From positions 1-64,000 of the forward strand of contig CALUYH010000004.1 of NCBI GenBank assembly GCA_944324965.1: a stretch of DNA of 64,000 bases, given 5' to 3'. This document shows, in pieces, positions 46,978 through 56,122 of the stretch (the first letter of the stretch is position 1; each line of letters begins with the position of its first letter). The stretch comes from Candidatus Avelusimicrobium gallinaceum. Its GTDB lineage: Bacteria; Elusimicrobiota; Elusimicrobia; Elusimicrobiales; Elusimicrobiaceae. The position numbers and the translations under genes were made by a program. Below the pieces are notes generated by a model, which had not been told where the DNA came from, did no database searches, and was given only the letters and a program-made list of their open reading frames with translations.

Positions 46978-48619
46978 CGTGCAACAGCTCCTTGGCGTGT
47001 GAGAAAGCGGCGGAATGTTTGTCCGCATTGCCGCCCAGCATACGGGCAATTTCGGCAATTAAGCCTTCGCCCGAGAGCGGCGTAATGGAAACGTCCGTAG
47101 CGTTTTGGGTGGCCTTTTTGGCCACGTGGAAGTTGTGGTCCGCCTGGGCGGCCACTTGCGCCAAGTGCGTGACGCACAATACTTGGCGCCCTTTGGCGGC
47201 CGCGTGCAATTTTTGCCCGACCAGGTGCCCCGTTTCGCCGCCGATGCCCGCGTCCACTTCGTCAAACACCATGACGGGCACGGTGGGGGCCAATACGGTT
47301 TTTAAGCCCAGCATCACGCGGGAAATTTCCCCGCCCGAAGCGATGTTTTTAAGCGGCCGCAAGGATTGGCCCGGGTTGGGCGAAAACAAAAATTCCACTT
47401 TGTCCGCCCCGGTGGGGCCGAGGTTTTCCTCGTCCATTTCCACCGCTACGGAAAAGCGCACCGCGTTAAAGCCCAGCGGGCGGATTTCTTCGGTAATGCG
47501 GGCGGAAAGTTTTTGGGCGGCCTGCAAGCGTTTTTCATGCAGTTCGCGCGCCAGTTTTAAAAGGGTTTGGTGGGTGCGGTCCACTTCGGCCAGCAGTTCC
47601 TGTTCTCGTTCTTCGCCGTGTTGGAGCTGGTCAATGCGGGCGCGCAGTTCTTCTGCCGTGCGCAGTACGTCTTGGATGTCCGGGCCGTATTTGGCTTTTA
47701 AGCGTTTGATTTTTTCGTGCCGGGAAAGCATTTTGTCCAAGGCGTCGGGCTCCAAATTGATGTCGTCTTTATACGAGGAAAGCGTGGACGCCGCGTCCTC
47801 CAGTGTTAGCAGCGCGGAATTTAAATCTTGCGCCAGCGGGGCCAGGTTTTCGTCCAGCTCTGCCATATTTTGCAGTTCGCGCAGCGCTTTGCCCGCGCGG
47901 GACGTGGCGGAATCTTCGGCGGCGTACAATTCGTAGTAAGCGTTTTCGGCCCCTTCCAACAGCCGGCCGGCGTGCTTCATTTTGGGCAGGGCCTGTTCCA
48001 GTTGCAAATCTTCATCCGCCGTCGGGTTGACGTCTTCTATTTCCTTTAGCTGATATTGGCTCATATCCAGCAGGCGTTCTTTTTCCTGTTCGCTCATGCG
48101 GGCGGCGTTTAATTTGGCCAGTGCGTCCTGGTGTTGGCGGTAGGCGTCTTCGGTTTTTTGCACGAGCGCGTCGTGCTTGGCAAATTTGTCCAATAGCGCC
48201 AAATGCACCGAAGCGTGCAGCAAGCTCTGGTGTTCGTGCTGGCCGTGAAAGTCCACCAGTGCGCGCCCGATGCGCGCCAAGGCCGCCACCGTGATGGCGC
48301 GCCCGTCGGCCGAGGCTTTGCTTTTGCCTTTGCGGTCCAATTCGCGCTTGAGGGTAAACGCGTCGCCCGTCAGTTGGTATTCGCGGCGCAATTCGTCCGG
48401 CAAATCGGCGCCCGAAAACACGGCCGATACGCTCATTTTGTCGGCGCCGTCTTTGATGACGGACACGTCCCCGCGCGCCCCCAGCACAAAGCTGAGCGCT
48501 TCTATGACGATGGACTTGCCGGCGCCCGTTTCGCCCGAGAATACGTTGAGCCCGGGTTCAAAATCAAGCGACAGATCCGAGATAATGGCAAAGTTTTGTA
48601 CGCGCAGGCGCAAGAGCAT
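46961..48619 (-). CDS. recN: DNA repair ATPase RecN
   Basis: 552 residues, SMC-like. N-terminal MLLRLRVQNFAIISDLSLDF and Walker A GETGAGKSIVIEAL (about 29-42), two coiled coils, signature SGGEISRVMLGLK (about 430) and Walker B VMVFDEVDAGIGGETG, followed by CVTHLAQVAA. It works at double-strand breaks with RecA. Start at 48619 overlaps the nadK stop (TGATG), discarding a longer frame inside nadK. The pairing nadK-recN is common in bacteria. Confidence 0.96.
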   Translation of the reverse strand: MLLRLRVQNFAIISDLSLDFEPGLNVFSGETGAGKSIVIEALSFVLGARGDVSVIKDGADKMSVSAVFSGADLPDELRREYQLTGDAFTLKRELDRKGKSKASADGRAITVAALARIGRALVDFHGQHEHQSLLHASVHLALLDKFAKHDALVQKTEDAYRQHQDALAKLNAARMSEQEKERLLDMSQYQLKEIEDVNPTADEDLQLEQALPKMKHAGRLLEGAENAYYELYAAEDSATSRAGKALRELQNMAELDENLAPLAQDLNSALLTLEDAASTLSSYKDDINLEPDALDKMLSRHEKIKRLKAKYGPDIQDVLRTAEELRARIDQLQHGEEREQELLAEVDRTHQTLLKLARELHEKRLQAAQKLSARITEEIRPLGFNAVRFSVAVEMDEENLGPTGADKVEFLFSPNPGQSLRPLKNIASGGEISRVMLGLKTVLAPTVPVMVFDEVDAGIGGETGHLVGQKLHAAAKGRQVLCVTHLAQVAAQADHNFHVAKKATQNATDVSITPLSGEGLIAEIARMLGGNADKHSAAFSHAKELLHDAKRI

Positions 48620-49446
48620 CAGCGGTTCCCCCATTTGAGTTTGCGGTTTAAAATTGAGAAAAATCCGCGCTCCGGCAAGCAGAATAATTTGGCTTTTACC
48701 GGGCTGCGGGTAATTTGCACGCGCGCCTGTGCCGGCAGGGTAAGGTTGATTTGCCCGTCTATGCTGCACAGGGCGCGGTCGGTTTCGTTTTTAAAAGAAG
48801 GCGTCATCGCCAGCGTCCCGCCGGCCGACAGCACCAGCGGCCGCTGGTTGAGCGTGTGCGGACAAATCGGGGTGATAATAAGTACGTCCACCCCCGGCTC
48901 CACAATCGGCCCGCCCGAAGCCAGCGAATACGCCGTAGAACCCGTGGGCGTGGACACGATCACCCCGTCCCCGAAATAAGACGGCATTTCCGTTCCGTTC
49001 CACGCGGCTTCCACCAAAAACGCCCGCGGCGCGGCGGAGCGGAGCACGCAATCGTTAAAAGCGATAAAGTCGCGCGTGTGGGCGCCCGGCGCAGATACCT
49101 GCACGTGCAGCATAAACCGTTCGTTTAGGGTGCACTTACCGGCGAGCAACGTTTGCAAGGACGGCAGCGCATCGGCCTGTTCGCACGCGGCCAAAAAGCC
49201 CAGCGTGCCGCAGTTGATGCCGAAAATCGGTATGCCCAAGGGGGCTGCGGCGCGGGCGCAATAGAGCATGGTGCCGTCCCCGCCCATACTCACGAGCAAA
49301 TCGGTTTCGGCCGTCAGGCCGTTTAAATCGGTGATGAGTTCCGTCTGCACGCCGTGTTGGCGCAAAAAAGCGCACACTTCTTCCCCCAGCGGGGCGGTGC
49401 GGGTTTTGCGGGCATTGTAAAAAACGGAAGCGTGCTTAAAATTCAT
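48619..49446 (-). CDS. nadK: NAD kinase
   Basis: 275 residues. SMGGDGTMLYCARAAA (GGDGT motif), GINCGTLGFL, the FNDCVLRSA segment at the usual NE/D position, and DGVIVSTPTGSTAYSLASGGPIV. It phosphorylates NAD to NADP. No ribosome site precedes the ATG; TGC-TAAAAT (49464-49456) lies 9 bases upstream, so the mRNA leader can be only two or three bases. First gene of the nadK-recN-PHNWL operon. Confidence 0.96.
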   Translation of the reverse strand: MNFKHASVFYNARKTRTAPLGEEVCAFLRQHGVQTELITDLNGLTAETDLLVSMGGDGTMLYCARAAAPLGIPIFGINCGTLGFLAACEQADALPSLQTLLAGKCTLNERFMLHVQVSAPGAHTRDFIAFNDCVLRSAAPRAFLVEAAWNGTEMPSYFGDGVIVSTPTGSTAYSLASGGPIVEPGVDVLIITPICPHTLNQRPLVLSAGGTLAMTPSFKNETDRALCSIDGQINLTLPAQARVQITRSPVKAKLFCLPERGFFSILNRKLKWGNR

Positions 49447-49455
49447 CGTATCTTT

Positions 49456-49464
49456 ATTTTAGCA
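49456..49464 (-). promoter_or_regulatory. nadK promoter, near-leaderless
   Basis: Extended -10 TGC-TAAAAT on the minus strand, 9 bases before the ATG, with no Shine-Dalgarno sequence. Confidence 0.5.
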
Positions 49465-49517
49465 AAAAGCGCTGGGGGAAGAACGCCCCACCGCGGGCTA
49501 ACCGCCCAAAGGCAAAA

Positions 49518-49526
49518 TGGTATAAT
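49518..49526 (+). promoter_or_regulatory. nifU-nifS promoter
   Basis: Extended -10 TGG-TATAAT followed by a 27-base leader that carries GGAAAGGGGG. Confidence 0.6.
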
Positions 49527-49553
49527 TAATATATATAGGAAAGGGGGTCCAGT

Positions 49554-50405
49554 ATGTGGGACTATACAGACAAAGTAATGGATCATTTTAGAAATCCGCG
49601 CAACGTGGGAGCCATTCCCAACGCCGACGGCACGGGCCAAGTCGGCAGTCTGGTGTGCGGCGACGCGCTGAAGCTGACCATCAAAGTAAACAAAGACACC
49701 GATGTGATTGAAGACGCCAAGTTTGAAACCTTCGGCTGTGCCAGCGCCATTGCCTCCTCTTCCATTTTAACGGAAATGATTAAAGGCAAAACCATTGCCG
49801 AAGCGTCCAAAATTACCAACCAGGATATTGCCGATGCGTTGGGGACGCTGCCGGCCGAAAAAATGCACTGCTCCGTGATGGGCATGGAAGCCTTGGAAGC
49901 GGCCGTAAAAAGCTACCGCCAGGGCGGGCAGCCGGTCGTGTTTGAACAACAGGAAGAAAAAATCGTCTGCCATTGTTTCAACGTGTCCGAAGAAACCATC
50001 ATCAAAGCCATCCGCGCCAACCATTTAAAAACGGTGGACGACGTAACCCACTTTACCAAAGCCGGCGGCGGCTGCGGCCGGTGCAAAGGGGAAATCCAAA
50101 AGATTTTGGATAAAGTAAACGGCGCCAGTGCGGCTCCGGCCACCGGGGAAAAGAAACCGTTTGCCCAGATGACGGTGGTGGAAAAAATCAAAACCATTGA
50201 ACTCGTGCTGGAAGAAGACGTCCGCCCGAAACTGAATATGGACGGCGGCTCGGCCGAGCTGGTGGATTTGGACGGAACGACCGTAAAAATCCGCCTGACG
50301 GGTATGTGCAGCGGCTGCGCCGGTGCGGCGGGCACGCTCAAGAATTTTATTGAAAAAACGCTGAAGGAAAAGGTGGATCCGTCCCTCACCGTGGAGCAGG
50401 CTTAA
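49554..50405 (+). CDS. nifU: NifU-type Fe-S scaffold, three domains
   Basis: 283 residues. IscU-like N-terminal domain with the three scaffold Cys (LVCGD, FGCASAIAS, MHCSVMG); a central [2Fe-2S] BFD-like domain (KIVCHCFNVSE, GGGCGRCKGEI); and an Nfu-type C-terminal domain with MCSGCAGAAGTL. It receives sulfur from the adjacent NifS and passes clusters to targets such as the hydrogenase and ferredoxins. This form is typical of anaerobes and microaerophiles. No nitrogenase genes are near, so a general Fe-S role is likely. Coupled to nifS by TAATATG. Confidence 0.95.
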   Translation: MWDYTDKVMDHFRNPRNVGAIPNADGTGQVGSLVCGDALKLTIKVNKDTDVIEDAKFETFGCASAIASSSILTEMIKGKTIAEASKITNQDIADALGTLPAEKMHCSVMGMEALEAAVKSYRQGGQPVVFEQQEEKIVCHCFNVSEETIIKAIRANHLKTVDDVTHFTKAGGGCGRCKGEIQKILDKVNGASAAPATGEKKPFAQMTVVEKIKTIELVLEEDVRPKLNMDGGSAELVDLDGTTVKIRLTGMCSGCAGAAGTLKNFIEKTLKEKVDPSLTVEQA

Positions 50406-50406
50406 T

Positions 50407-51576
50407 ATGAAAGTGATTTACTTGGATAACAACGCTACCACCCAATGTGCTCCGGCCGTGGTGGAAGCGATGCTGCCGTATTTTTCCGAAAAGTACGGCA
50501 ACGCCTCCAGTATGCACACATTTGGCGGCAACAACCGCCACGTGATTGATCACGCCCGCCAGCAGGTGGCGGATTTTATCGGCGCCGCACACGCGGACGA
50601 GATTATCTTTACTTCCTGCGCCACGGAAAGCGACAACACCGCCATTTTTTCCGCCGTGCGCACCCAGCCCAAAAAGAAACACATCATTACGTCCGCCGTG
50701 GAACACCCGGCTATTATGGAACCTTATAAATACCTGGAAGCCAAAGGTTACCGGGTGGATTTTATCGGGGTGGATTCGCTGGGGCGTTTTGATATGGAAC
50801 GCTTTAAAAACGTGCTGGATGAGGACACGGCCCTCGTATCCGTGATGTGGGTCAACAGCGAAACGGGAACGATTTTCCCCATTGCCGAGATTGCCCGCCT
50901 GACGCACGAAAAGGGCGCGCTCTTTCATACGGACGCCGTACAGGCTGTGGGCAAAATTCCGGTCAACGTGCAGGAAGCGGGGGTGGATATGCTTTCGCTC
51001 TCCGGGCACAAATTCCACGGGCCGAAAGGCGTGGGCGCCTTGTACGTGCGCCGCGGCACGCTGTTTATGCCGTATTTGATGGGCGGCCACCAGGAACGCC
51101 ACCGCCGCGCCGGCACGGAAAACGTACCGTATATTGTGGGATTAGGCAAAGCGGCCGAACTGGCCCAAAAACGCCTGACGGACGGAACGACCGAGCGGAT
51201 TGCCGCCCTGCGCGACAAGCTGGAAAAAGGCATTTTGGCTACGGTGCCGGACGTGAAAGTAAACGGCGACCCGGAACACCGCGTGCCCAACACCACCAAC
51301 ATCAGCTTCGGCTACATTGAAGGCGAATCTATTTTGATGTACTTAAACGATTTGGGCGTTTGCGCCTCGTCCGGTTCGGCGTGCACGTCCGGCTCGTTGG
51401 AGCCTTCGCACGTGCTGCGCGCGATGGGCGTGCCGTTCCAATTTGCGCACGGGTCCATCCGGTTTTCGCTGTCGGACCAAACGACCGAGGCCGATATTGA
51501 CCTGGTGCTCAAAGAATTACCGGCGATTATTGAACGGCTGCGTAAAATTTCGCCTTTCTCGCGTTTGGCCGCTTGA
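50407..51576 (+). CDS. nifS: Cysteine desulfurase
   Basis: 389 residues, PLP enzyme of class V. YLDNNATTQCAPAVVEAM at the start, FTSCATESDNTAI, HTDAVQAVGKIPV, Schiff-base Lys in LSGHKFHGPKGVGALYV (about 203) and the active Cys loop ASSGSACTSGSLEPSHVL (about 324). It takes sulfur from cysteine for cluster assembly on NifU. The operon ends at the terminator at 51581. Confidence 0.96.
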   Translation: MKVIYLDNNATTQCAPAVVEAMLPYFSEKYGNASSMHTFGGNNRHVIDHARQQVADFIGAAHADEIIFTSCATESDNTAIFSAVRTQPKKKHIITSAVEHPAIMEPYKYLEAKGYRVDFIGVDSLGRFDMERFKNVLDEDTALVSVMWVNSETGTIFPIAEIARLTHEKGALFHTDAVQAVGKIPVNVQEAGVDMLSLSGHKFHGPKGVGALYVRRGTLFMPYLMGGHQERHRRAGTENVPYIVGLGKAAELAQKRLTDGTTERIAALRDKLEKGILATVPDVKVNGDPEHRVPNTTNISFGYIEGESILMYLNDLGVCASSGSACTSGSLEPSHVLRAMGVPFQFAHGSIRFSLSDQTTEADIDLVLKELPAIIERLRKISPFSRLAA

Positions 51577-51580
51577 TTTG

Positions 51581-51612
51581 ACCGCGCTCCTTTGGGAGCG
51601 CGGTTTTGTTTT
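51581..51612 (+). terminator. Terminator of nifU-nifS
   Basis: ACCGCGCTCC, TTTG loop, GGAGCGCGGT, TTTGTTTT; only 10 bases before the next ATG. Confidence 0.88.
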
Positions 51613-51621
51613 ATACCGCGT

Positions 51622-53085
51622 ATGAAGAAACTTCTTTTGCTGCTGGGGTGTTTGTTTTTCGGCCTTGTGTTGCAGGCCAAAACCGTCACGCTCTATCACA
51701 CCGGGGATACGCACGGGTTTTTCTATCCCCAAAACGGCACCGGCGGGGCGGCCGCGCTGGCGGCGGTGCTTGCCCGGGAGAAAGCGCCTTACCTGCTGCT
51801 GGACAGCGGGGACTTTGCCGAAGGCACCGTGGAAACCCAGCGTTCCCAAGGGTTAAAAGCCGTCCAATTAATGAACTTTCTGCACTACGATGCCGCCACC
51901 GTGGGCAACCACGAATTTGCCTTCCAAGACAGCGGTTTTGACGCCTTGCTCCATGCGGCCGATTTTGCCGTATTGGCCGCCAATTTAAAAGATGCCCAAA
52001 CGGGCCAATATCCCCCCGATGTGCTGCCGTACAAAATGTTTACGGTAAACGACGTAAAAGTGGCGGTGATAGGGCTGGCCCATCAAAATCCCACCCGCAA
52101 AACCCGCAAGTATATTCTTTCCGCGCCGTTTGCCGCGCTGAAAAAAGCGCTGGCGGAAGCCGAAAAAAAGCACCCGCAGGTGGTCGTGGTGTTGGCGCAC
52201 GATTCGCTGGCGGAGGACCGCCCCGGCCATCCCTTTTATATGGGAAACATCGGGCGGAAACTGGCCGGCCGCGTGCATGTGGTGTTGGGCGGGCACGCAC
52301 ATCAGATTTTGCAAAACGAACACCGCGGCGGCGTTTTGTTTGCCGAAAGCGGAAGCAATTTCCAAAACGTAACCAAAGTAACCGTGGAAACGGATGATAA
52401 AACCGGCCGGGTGGTGAAAGCGCGGTCTGAACAGATTCCTTTGGATATTTCCCAAACCGGCGAAAATGCCCGGGTGAAAAAATACGCCGAAACGCTGCGG
52501 GAAAAAGACGCGGACGAAGTTGTCGGCCGGACCTCCGCCGCGCTTTACAAACGGTCGTGGGTACCCGGACAAATGGATTCCCCCGCAGACAATTGGGTGG
52601 CCGACGCCACCTGCCGCTACGCTCCGGCCGATGTGTGCATCCACAACACGGGCGGGGCCCGCACGGGGTTGCCCAAAGGCAACATCACCCGCCGCGATAT
52701 TTTTGATTTGTATCCGTTTGATAACACGGTGGTTACGGCGCAGGTCAGCGGAGCTTTTTTAAAAAAGCTGGTGGCGGGGGGACTCGTGCCGCGGAACCGG
52801 CTGGCGTATGCAGGGCTAAGTGTGGCGTACTGCAAAACCAAAAGCGGCAAAATCAAAAACCTGCAAATTTGGGTGCGCGGCGAGCGGTTGCAAGAGGATA
52901 AACAATACACGGTGGCCGTTAATTCCTATGTGGCGGGCCGCGGGCGCGAAGGAAAATTATTTAACACCCTGCCCAAAGGGGCGCTCCGCTCGGCCGGGGC
53001 CAAAACGGTGCGCCAGGTGTTGGAGGATGACTTGAAAAACGGCGTGCTGGTTCCGCCCGCCACGGGACGCATCACGGAAAAATAA
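51622..53085 (+). CDS. Exported 5'-nucleotidase-like phosphoesterase 1
   Basis: 487 residues, UshA family. Signal peptide MKKLLLLLGCLFFGLVLQA; metallophosphatase domain with YHTGDTHGFFYP, LLLDSGDFAEG, VGNHEFAF, VVLAHDS and LGGHAHQI supplying all two-metal ligands; then a nucleotide-binding domain with IHNTGGARTGL and YPFDNTVVTA. It probably strips phosphate from extracellular or periplasmic nucleotides. No ribosome site is visible before the ATG, which follows the nifS terminator by 10 bases. First of three tandem relatives. Confidence 0.88.
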   Translation: MKKLLLLLGCLFFGLVLQAKTVTLYHTGDTHGFFYPQNGTGGAAALAAVLAREKAPYLLLDSGDFAEGTVETQRSQGLKAVQLMNFLHYDAATVGNHEFAFQDSGFDALLHAADFAVLAANLKDAQTGQYPPDVLPYKMFTVNDVKVAVIGLAHQNPTRKTRKYILSAPFAALKKALAEAEKKHPQVVVVLAHDSLAEDRPGHPFYMGNIGRKLAGRVHVVLGGHAHQILQNEHRGGVLFAESGSNFQNVTKVTVETDDKTGRVVKARSEQIPLDISQTGENARVKKYAETLREKDADEVVGRTSAALYKRSWVPGQMDSPADNWVADATCRYAPADVCIHNTGGARTGLPKGNITRRDIFDLYPFDNTVVTAQVSGAFLKKLVAGGLVPRNRLAYAGLSVAYCKTKSGKIKNLQIWVRGERLQEDKQYTVAVNSYVAGRGREGKLFNTLPKGALRSAGAKTVRQVLEDDLKNGVLVPPATGRITEK

Positions 53086-53091
53086 ATTTTT

Positions 53092-53123
53092 GCCGTTTGC
53101 CTTGAACGGGAAACGGCGTTTTT
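53092..53123 (+). terminator. Terminator between nucleotidases 1 and 2
   Basis: GCCGTTTGCC ... GGGAAACGGC (one mismatch, 7-base loop) followed by GTTTTTG. The second gene therefore may have its own promoter in the ~40 bases left. Confidence 0.65.
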
Positions 53124-53163
53124 GTTACCATACAAGTATCCGTACGGCAAGGAGAAACGGCTT

Positions 53164-54630
53164 ATGAAAAAAACTTGGTTGCTATTAGTTGCAGTTTTAC
53201 TTGCGCCGCTTATTTTAACGGCCAAAACGACTACGATTTATCACACCAGCGACGTGCACGGGTTTTTCTACCCGCAGCACGGGCAGGGGGGCTACGCCGC
53301 GTTGGAAGCGGTCATCAAGTCCGGCCCGGCCAGCTATATGCTGCTAGACAGCGGGGACTTTTCCAACGGTACCGTGGAAACCCGCAACTCCAAAGGATTA
53401 AAAGGCGTGCAAATGATGAACCGCATGAACTACGATGCGGCCACCATCGGCAACCACGAGTTTGATTTCAAAGGCGAAGGCTTGGCCCCGCTGTTGGCCA
53501 ATGCGCAGTTTGCGGTGCTGGCGGCTAACTTTTTTGAAGCCGCCACCGGCAAGTATCCGCCGTCGGTACTTCCGTATAAAGTGTTTGACGAAAACGGTGT
53601 GAAAGTGGCCGTGATCGGGCTGGCCAACCGCGAGCCGACGAATCCTTCCAAACTCTACACCTACGGCAAACCGCTCGTAGCGCTGGAAAAAGCGTTGACC
53701 GAAGTGGAAGCCAAAAACCCCAACATTGTGATCGTGCTGGTGCACGACTCCTTGCAGGATGAAAAACACGGCACCAAATCCTACGTGCAGGACATCGGCC
53801 GCAAGTTCGGCGGGCGCGTGCATGTGGTGCTCGGGGGGCACGCACATCAGATTTTCCAAAACCAATACATCGGCGGTACGCTGTTTGTGGAAAGCGGCTG
53901 CAATTTGCAAAACGTCAGCCGCGTGACGGTAGAAACCGACGATAAAACCGGCAAAGTGGTGTCGGCCAAATCCCAACTGATTCCGCTCGTGGTGGCCCAA
54001 ACCGGCGAAGACGAAGCCGTCAAAGAATATGCCGACTCCCTGCGCGAACCGGGCGTGGATGAAGTGCTGGGCGAAGCGGCCGAAACGCTTTCCCGCACGC
54101 CCCAACAAGCCGACCGCCAGGACGCGCCGCTTAATGATTGGATTGCCGATTTAATCCGCTCCTACGCCGGCACGCAAATTGCCGTGCACAACAATGGCGG
54201 CACCCGCGTGGATATGGTAAAAGGTCCGGTGACCAAACGGGATTTGATTGAAATCCACCCCTTTGACAATACCGTTACGCTGGTGACGGTGGACGGCAAA
54301 TTTTTGAAAAAATTTATCAAAAAAAGTTTCGCGCCCGACAGCTTGTATTCGTATTCCGGGCTGACGATTACGTATAAGAAAAACAAAAAAGGCAAAATCA
54401 AGGATTTGAAAATTTTTGTAGACGGACAGCCTGTCCAAAACCGGCGCAAATACACGCTGGCCACCAACACGTACATCGCGGGCGGCGGCAGCGAAGGCTG
54501 GATGTTTAAACGCATTTCGGACAAAGACAAAAAAGCCGTCGGTTCAAAAACCATCCGCGATTTGATGGAAGACGCCTTACGCCAAGGCAAGGTCTCCGCG
54601 CCGGAAACCGGGAGGATTCGCCAGCGGTAA
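53164..54630 (+). CDS. Exported 5'-nucleotidase-like phosphoesterase 2
   Basis: 488 residues, close paralogue of its upstream neighbour. Signal peptide MKKTWLLLVAVLLAPLILTA; YHTSDVHGFFYPQ, LLDSGDFSNG, IGNHEFDF, VLVHDS and LGGHAHQIFQN keep every metal ligand; C-terminal domain with VHNNGGTRVDM and HPFDNTVTLV for base stacking and ribose contacts. AAGGAG precedes the ATG; the frame extends upstream to 53122 but without a ribosome site. Coupled by TAATATG to the third member. Confidence 0.9.
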   Translation: MKKTWLLLVAVLLAPLILTAKTTTIYHTSDVHGFFYPQHGQGGYAALEAVIKSGPASYMLLDSGDFSNGTVETRNSKGLKGVQMMNRMNYDAATIGNHEFDFKGEGLAPLLANAQFAVLAANFFEAATGKYPPSVLPYKVFDENGVKVAVIGLANREPTNPSKLYTYGKPLVALEKALTEVEAKNPNIVIVLVHDSLQDEKHGTKSYVQDIGRKFGGRVHVVLGGHAHQIFQNQYIGGTLFVESGCNLQNVSRVTVETDDKTGKVVSAKSQLIPLVVAQTGEDEAVKEYADSLREPGVDEVLGEAAETLSRTPQQADRQDAPLNDWIADLIRSYAGTQIAVHNNGGTRVDMVKGPVTKRDLIEIHPFDNTVTLVTVDGKFLKKFIKKSFAPDSLYSYSGLTITYKKNKKGKIKDLKIFVDGQPVQNRRKYTLATNTYIAGGGSEGWMFKRISDKDKKAVGSKTIRDLMEDALRQGKVSAPETGRIRQR

Positions 54631-54631
54631 T

Positions 54632-56122
54632 ATGCGTGCAAAAAGTTTTTTGGGAGTGTTGGCCGGGTTGATTTTATTGGGTGCGTGCGGACGGGATGCG
54701 CGCACCCATATAGACGTATTTTTTACGGCGGACGTACAAGGCTTTTATTGGTCCCGCCCGGAGCCCCGCTGGGATAACCGCGAAGCGGGCGGCTACGCCG
54801 TTTTGAAAAACTTCCTGCAAAAACACGAAGGAGCGTTTTTGCTGTTTGACGGCGGCAACTGGTTCGGCTCCGCGCCCGAAGGCACCATGACCAAAGGCGC
54901 CTACGTGGCCGAGCTGGCCGATACTTTGCCGTACACGGCGGGCACCATCAGCGACAAAGATTTGGTGTACGGTTGGCCTTCGCTGCGCAATATCGTGGAG
55001 AAGCTGCCGTATCCGTTTGTCGTGTCCAACCTGCGGCTGGAAAACCAAATCCCATGGCCGATGCACGACTATCAAATCCGCACGGTAAACGGCATTAAAA
55101 TCGGTATCTTCGGTTTGATAGACCCGCAAACCGTCAACAAAAACAAAGCCCGTCTGCTGGGGTTGCAAGCCTTGGACCCCGTGCAGGTGGCGCAGGAAAT
55201 GACCGCCCTGCTGCGGGAAAAGGGCGTGGACGCGGTCATCGTGCTCAGCTCGTTGGCAGCCTCGCAGGAAAACAGCGTGAGCGAAACCTCCATCGCCGAA
55301 GAAACCCCCGGCATTGATTTGATTTTAAGTTCCAATAAAGACCGCGAAAACGCCGAAACCGACCAAATCAACCAAACGCTCATCGTTTATCCGGGCTCCA
55401 AGTTGGACAGTGTGGCCCACATCCGCCTGTCCTTTGACAAAAACAAACAGCTGCGTGAAATGACGTTTGAAGATGTCGCCCTCGTCAAAGAAACCTACGG
55501 CGAGGACGCCGACATCGCCCAACGGGCCGCCACACTGCGGGCCGGAACACGCCGGAAGATGAACGCGCGCGTGGCCGAATTGCCGGCGGAAATCACCACC
55601 TCGCTCACGCAGGAATCTGCGTTGGGGGACCTGCTGACGCAGTGCATGTACAAATGGTCGCGGCTGGACGGCGCTATTTTAAATTCGGACTCTATCCGCA
55701 GTTCGCTCCCCGCCGGCAAACTGACCGAATACGATTTGTACAAAGCCTACCCGTACGGGGACAACATTACGTTTATCACTATTAAGGGGGAAGCCTTTTT
55801 AAAAGCGTTGGAATCTTCGTTAAACGCCAAGGACAACTTCCCGCAGATTGCGGGTTTTTCCGTGACGTATGCCGACACGCCCCGCGGCCGCAAAATCCGC
55901 CGCGTCACGCTGGACAACGGCCGGGTGATTCGCCCGCAGGATACGTACCGCTTTGCCGTGACGGACCATATTTTGGCCGGCGGTTTCGGACACGATGATT
56001 TTATTGATTCGCTGGAATTTAAAAACACTTTTGTGGAAGCCCGCCAGATTATGCGTTCCTGCCTGGTCCGCCAAAAAACCGTAGTGGCGCCGGAAACGGG
56101 ACGCTGGAAAAAAGTACCATGA
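54632..56122 (+). CDS. Lipoprotein pseudo-5'-nucleotidase
   Basis: 496 residues. Lipoprotein signal peptide (GLILLGAC, acylated Cys) instead of the plain signal peptides of its neighbours. It aligns with them throughout, but each metal ligand is replaced: D-x-H is DVQ (FTADVQG), GDF is GNW, GNHE is SDKD (TISDKDLVYG), the HDS His is Ser, and GGHAHQ has become SSNKDREN. The C-terminal nucleotide-binding half (LNSDSIRSSLPAG, YPYGDNI) is retained. Probably a membrane-anchored, non-catalytic nucleotide or partner-binding subunit; enzyme activity is unlikely. Overlaps dus by 4 bases. Confidence 0.85.
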   Translation: MRAKSFLGVLAGLILLGACGRDARTHIDVFFTADVQGFYWSRPEPRWDNREAGGYAVLKNFLQKHEGAFLLFDGGNWFGSAPEGTMTKGAYVAELADTLPYTAGTISDKDLVYGWPSLRNIVEKLPYPFVVSNLRLENQIPWPMHDYQIRTVNGIKIGIFGLIDPQTVNKNKARLLGLQALDPVQVAQEMTALLREKGVDAVIVLSSLAASQENSVSETSIAEETPGIDLILSSNKDRENAETDQINQTLIVYPGSKLDSVAHIRLSFDKNKQLREMTFEDVALVKETYGEDADIAQRAATLRAGTRRKMNARVAELPAEITTSLTQESALGDLLTQCMYKWSRLDGAILNSDSIRSSLPAGKLTEYDLYKAYPYGDNITFITIKGEAFLKALESSLNAKDNFPQIAGFSVTYADTPRGRKIRRVTLDNGRVIRPQDTYRFAVTDHILAGGFGHDDFIDSLEFKNTFVEARQIMRSCLVRQKTVVAPETGRWKKVP

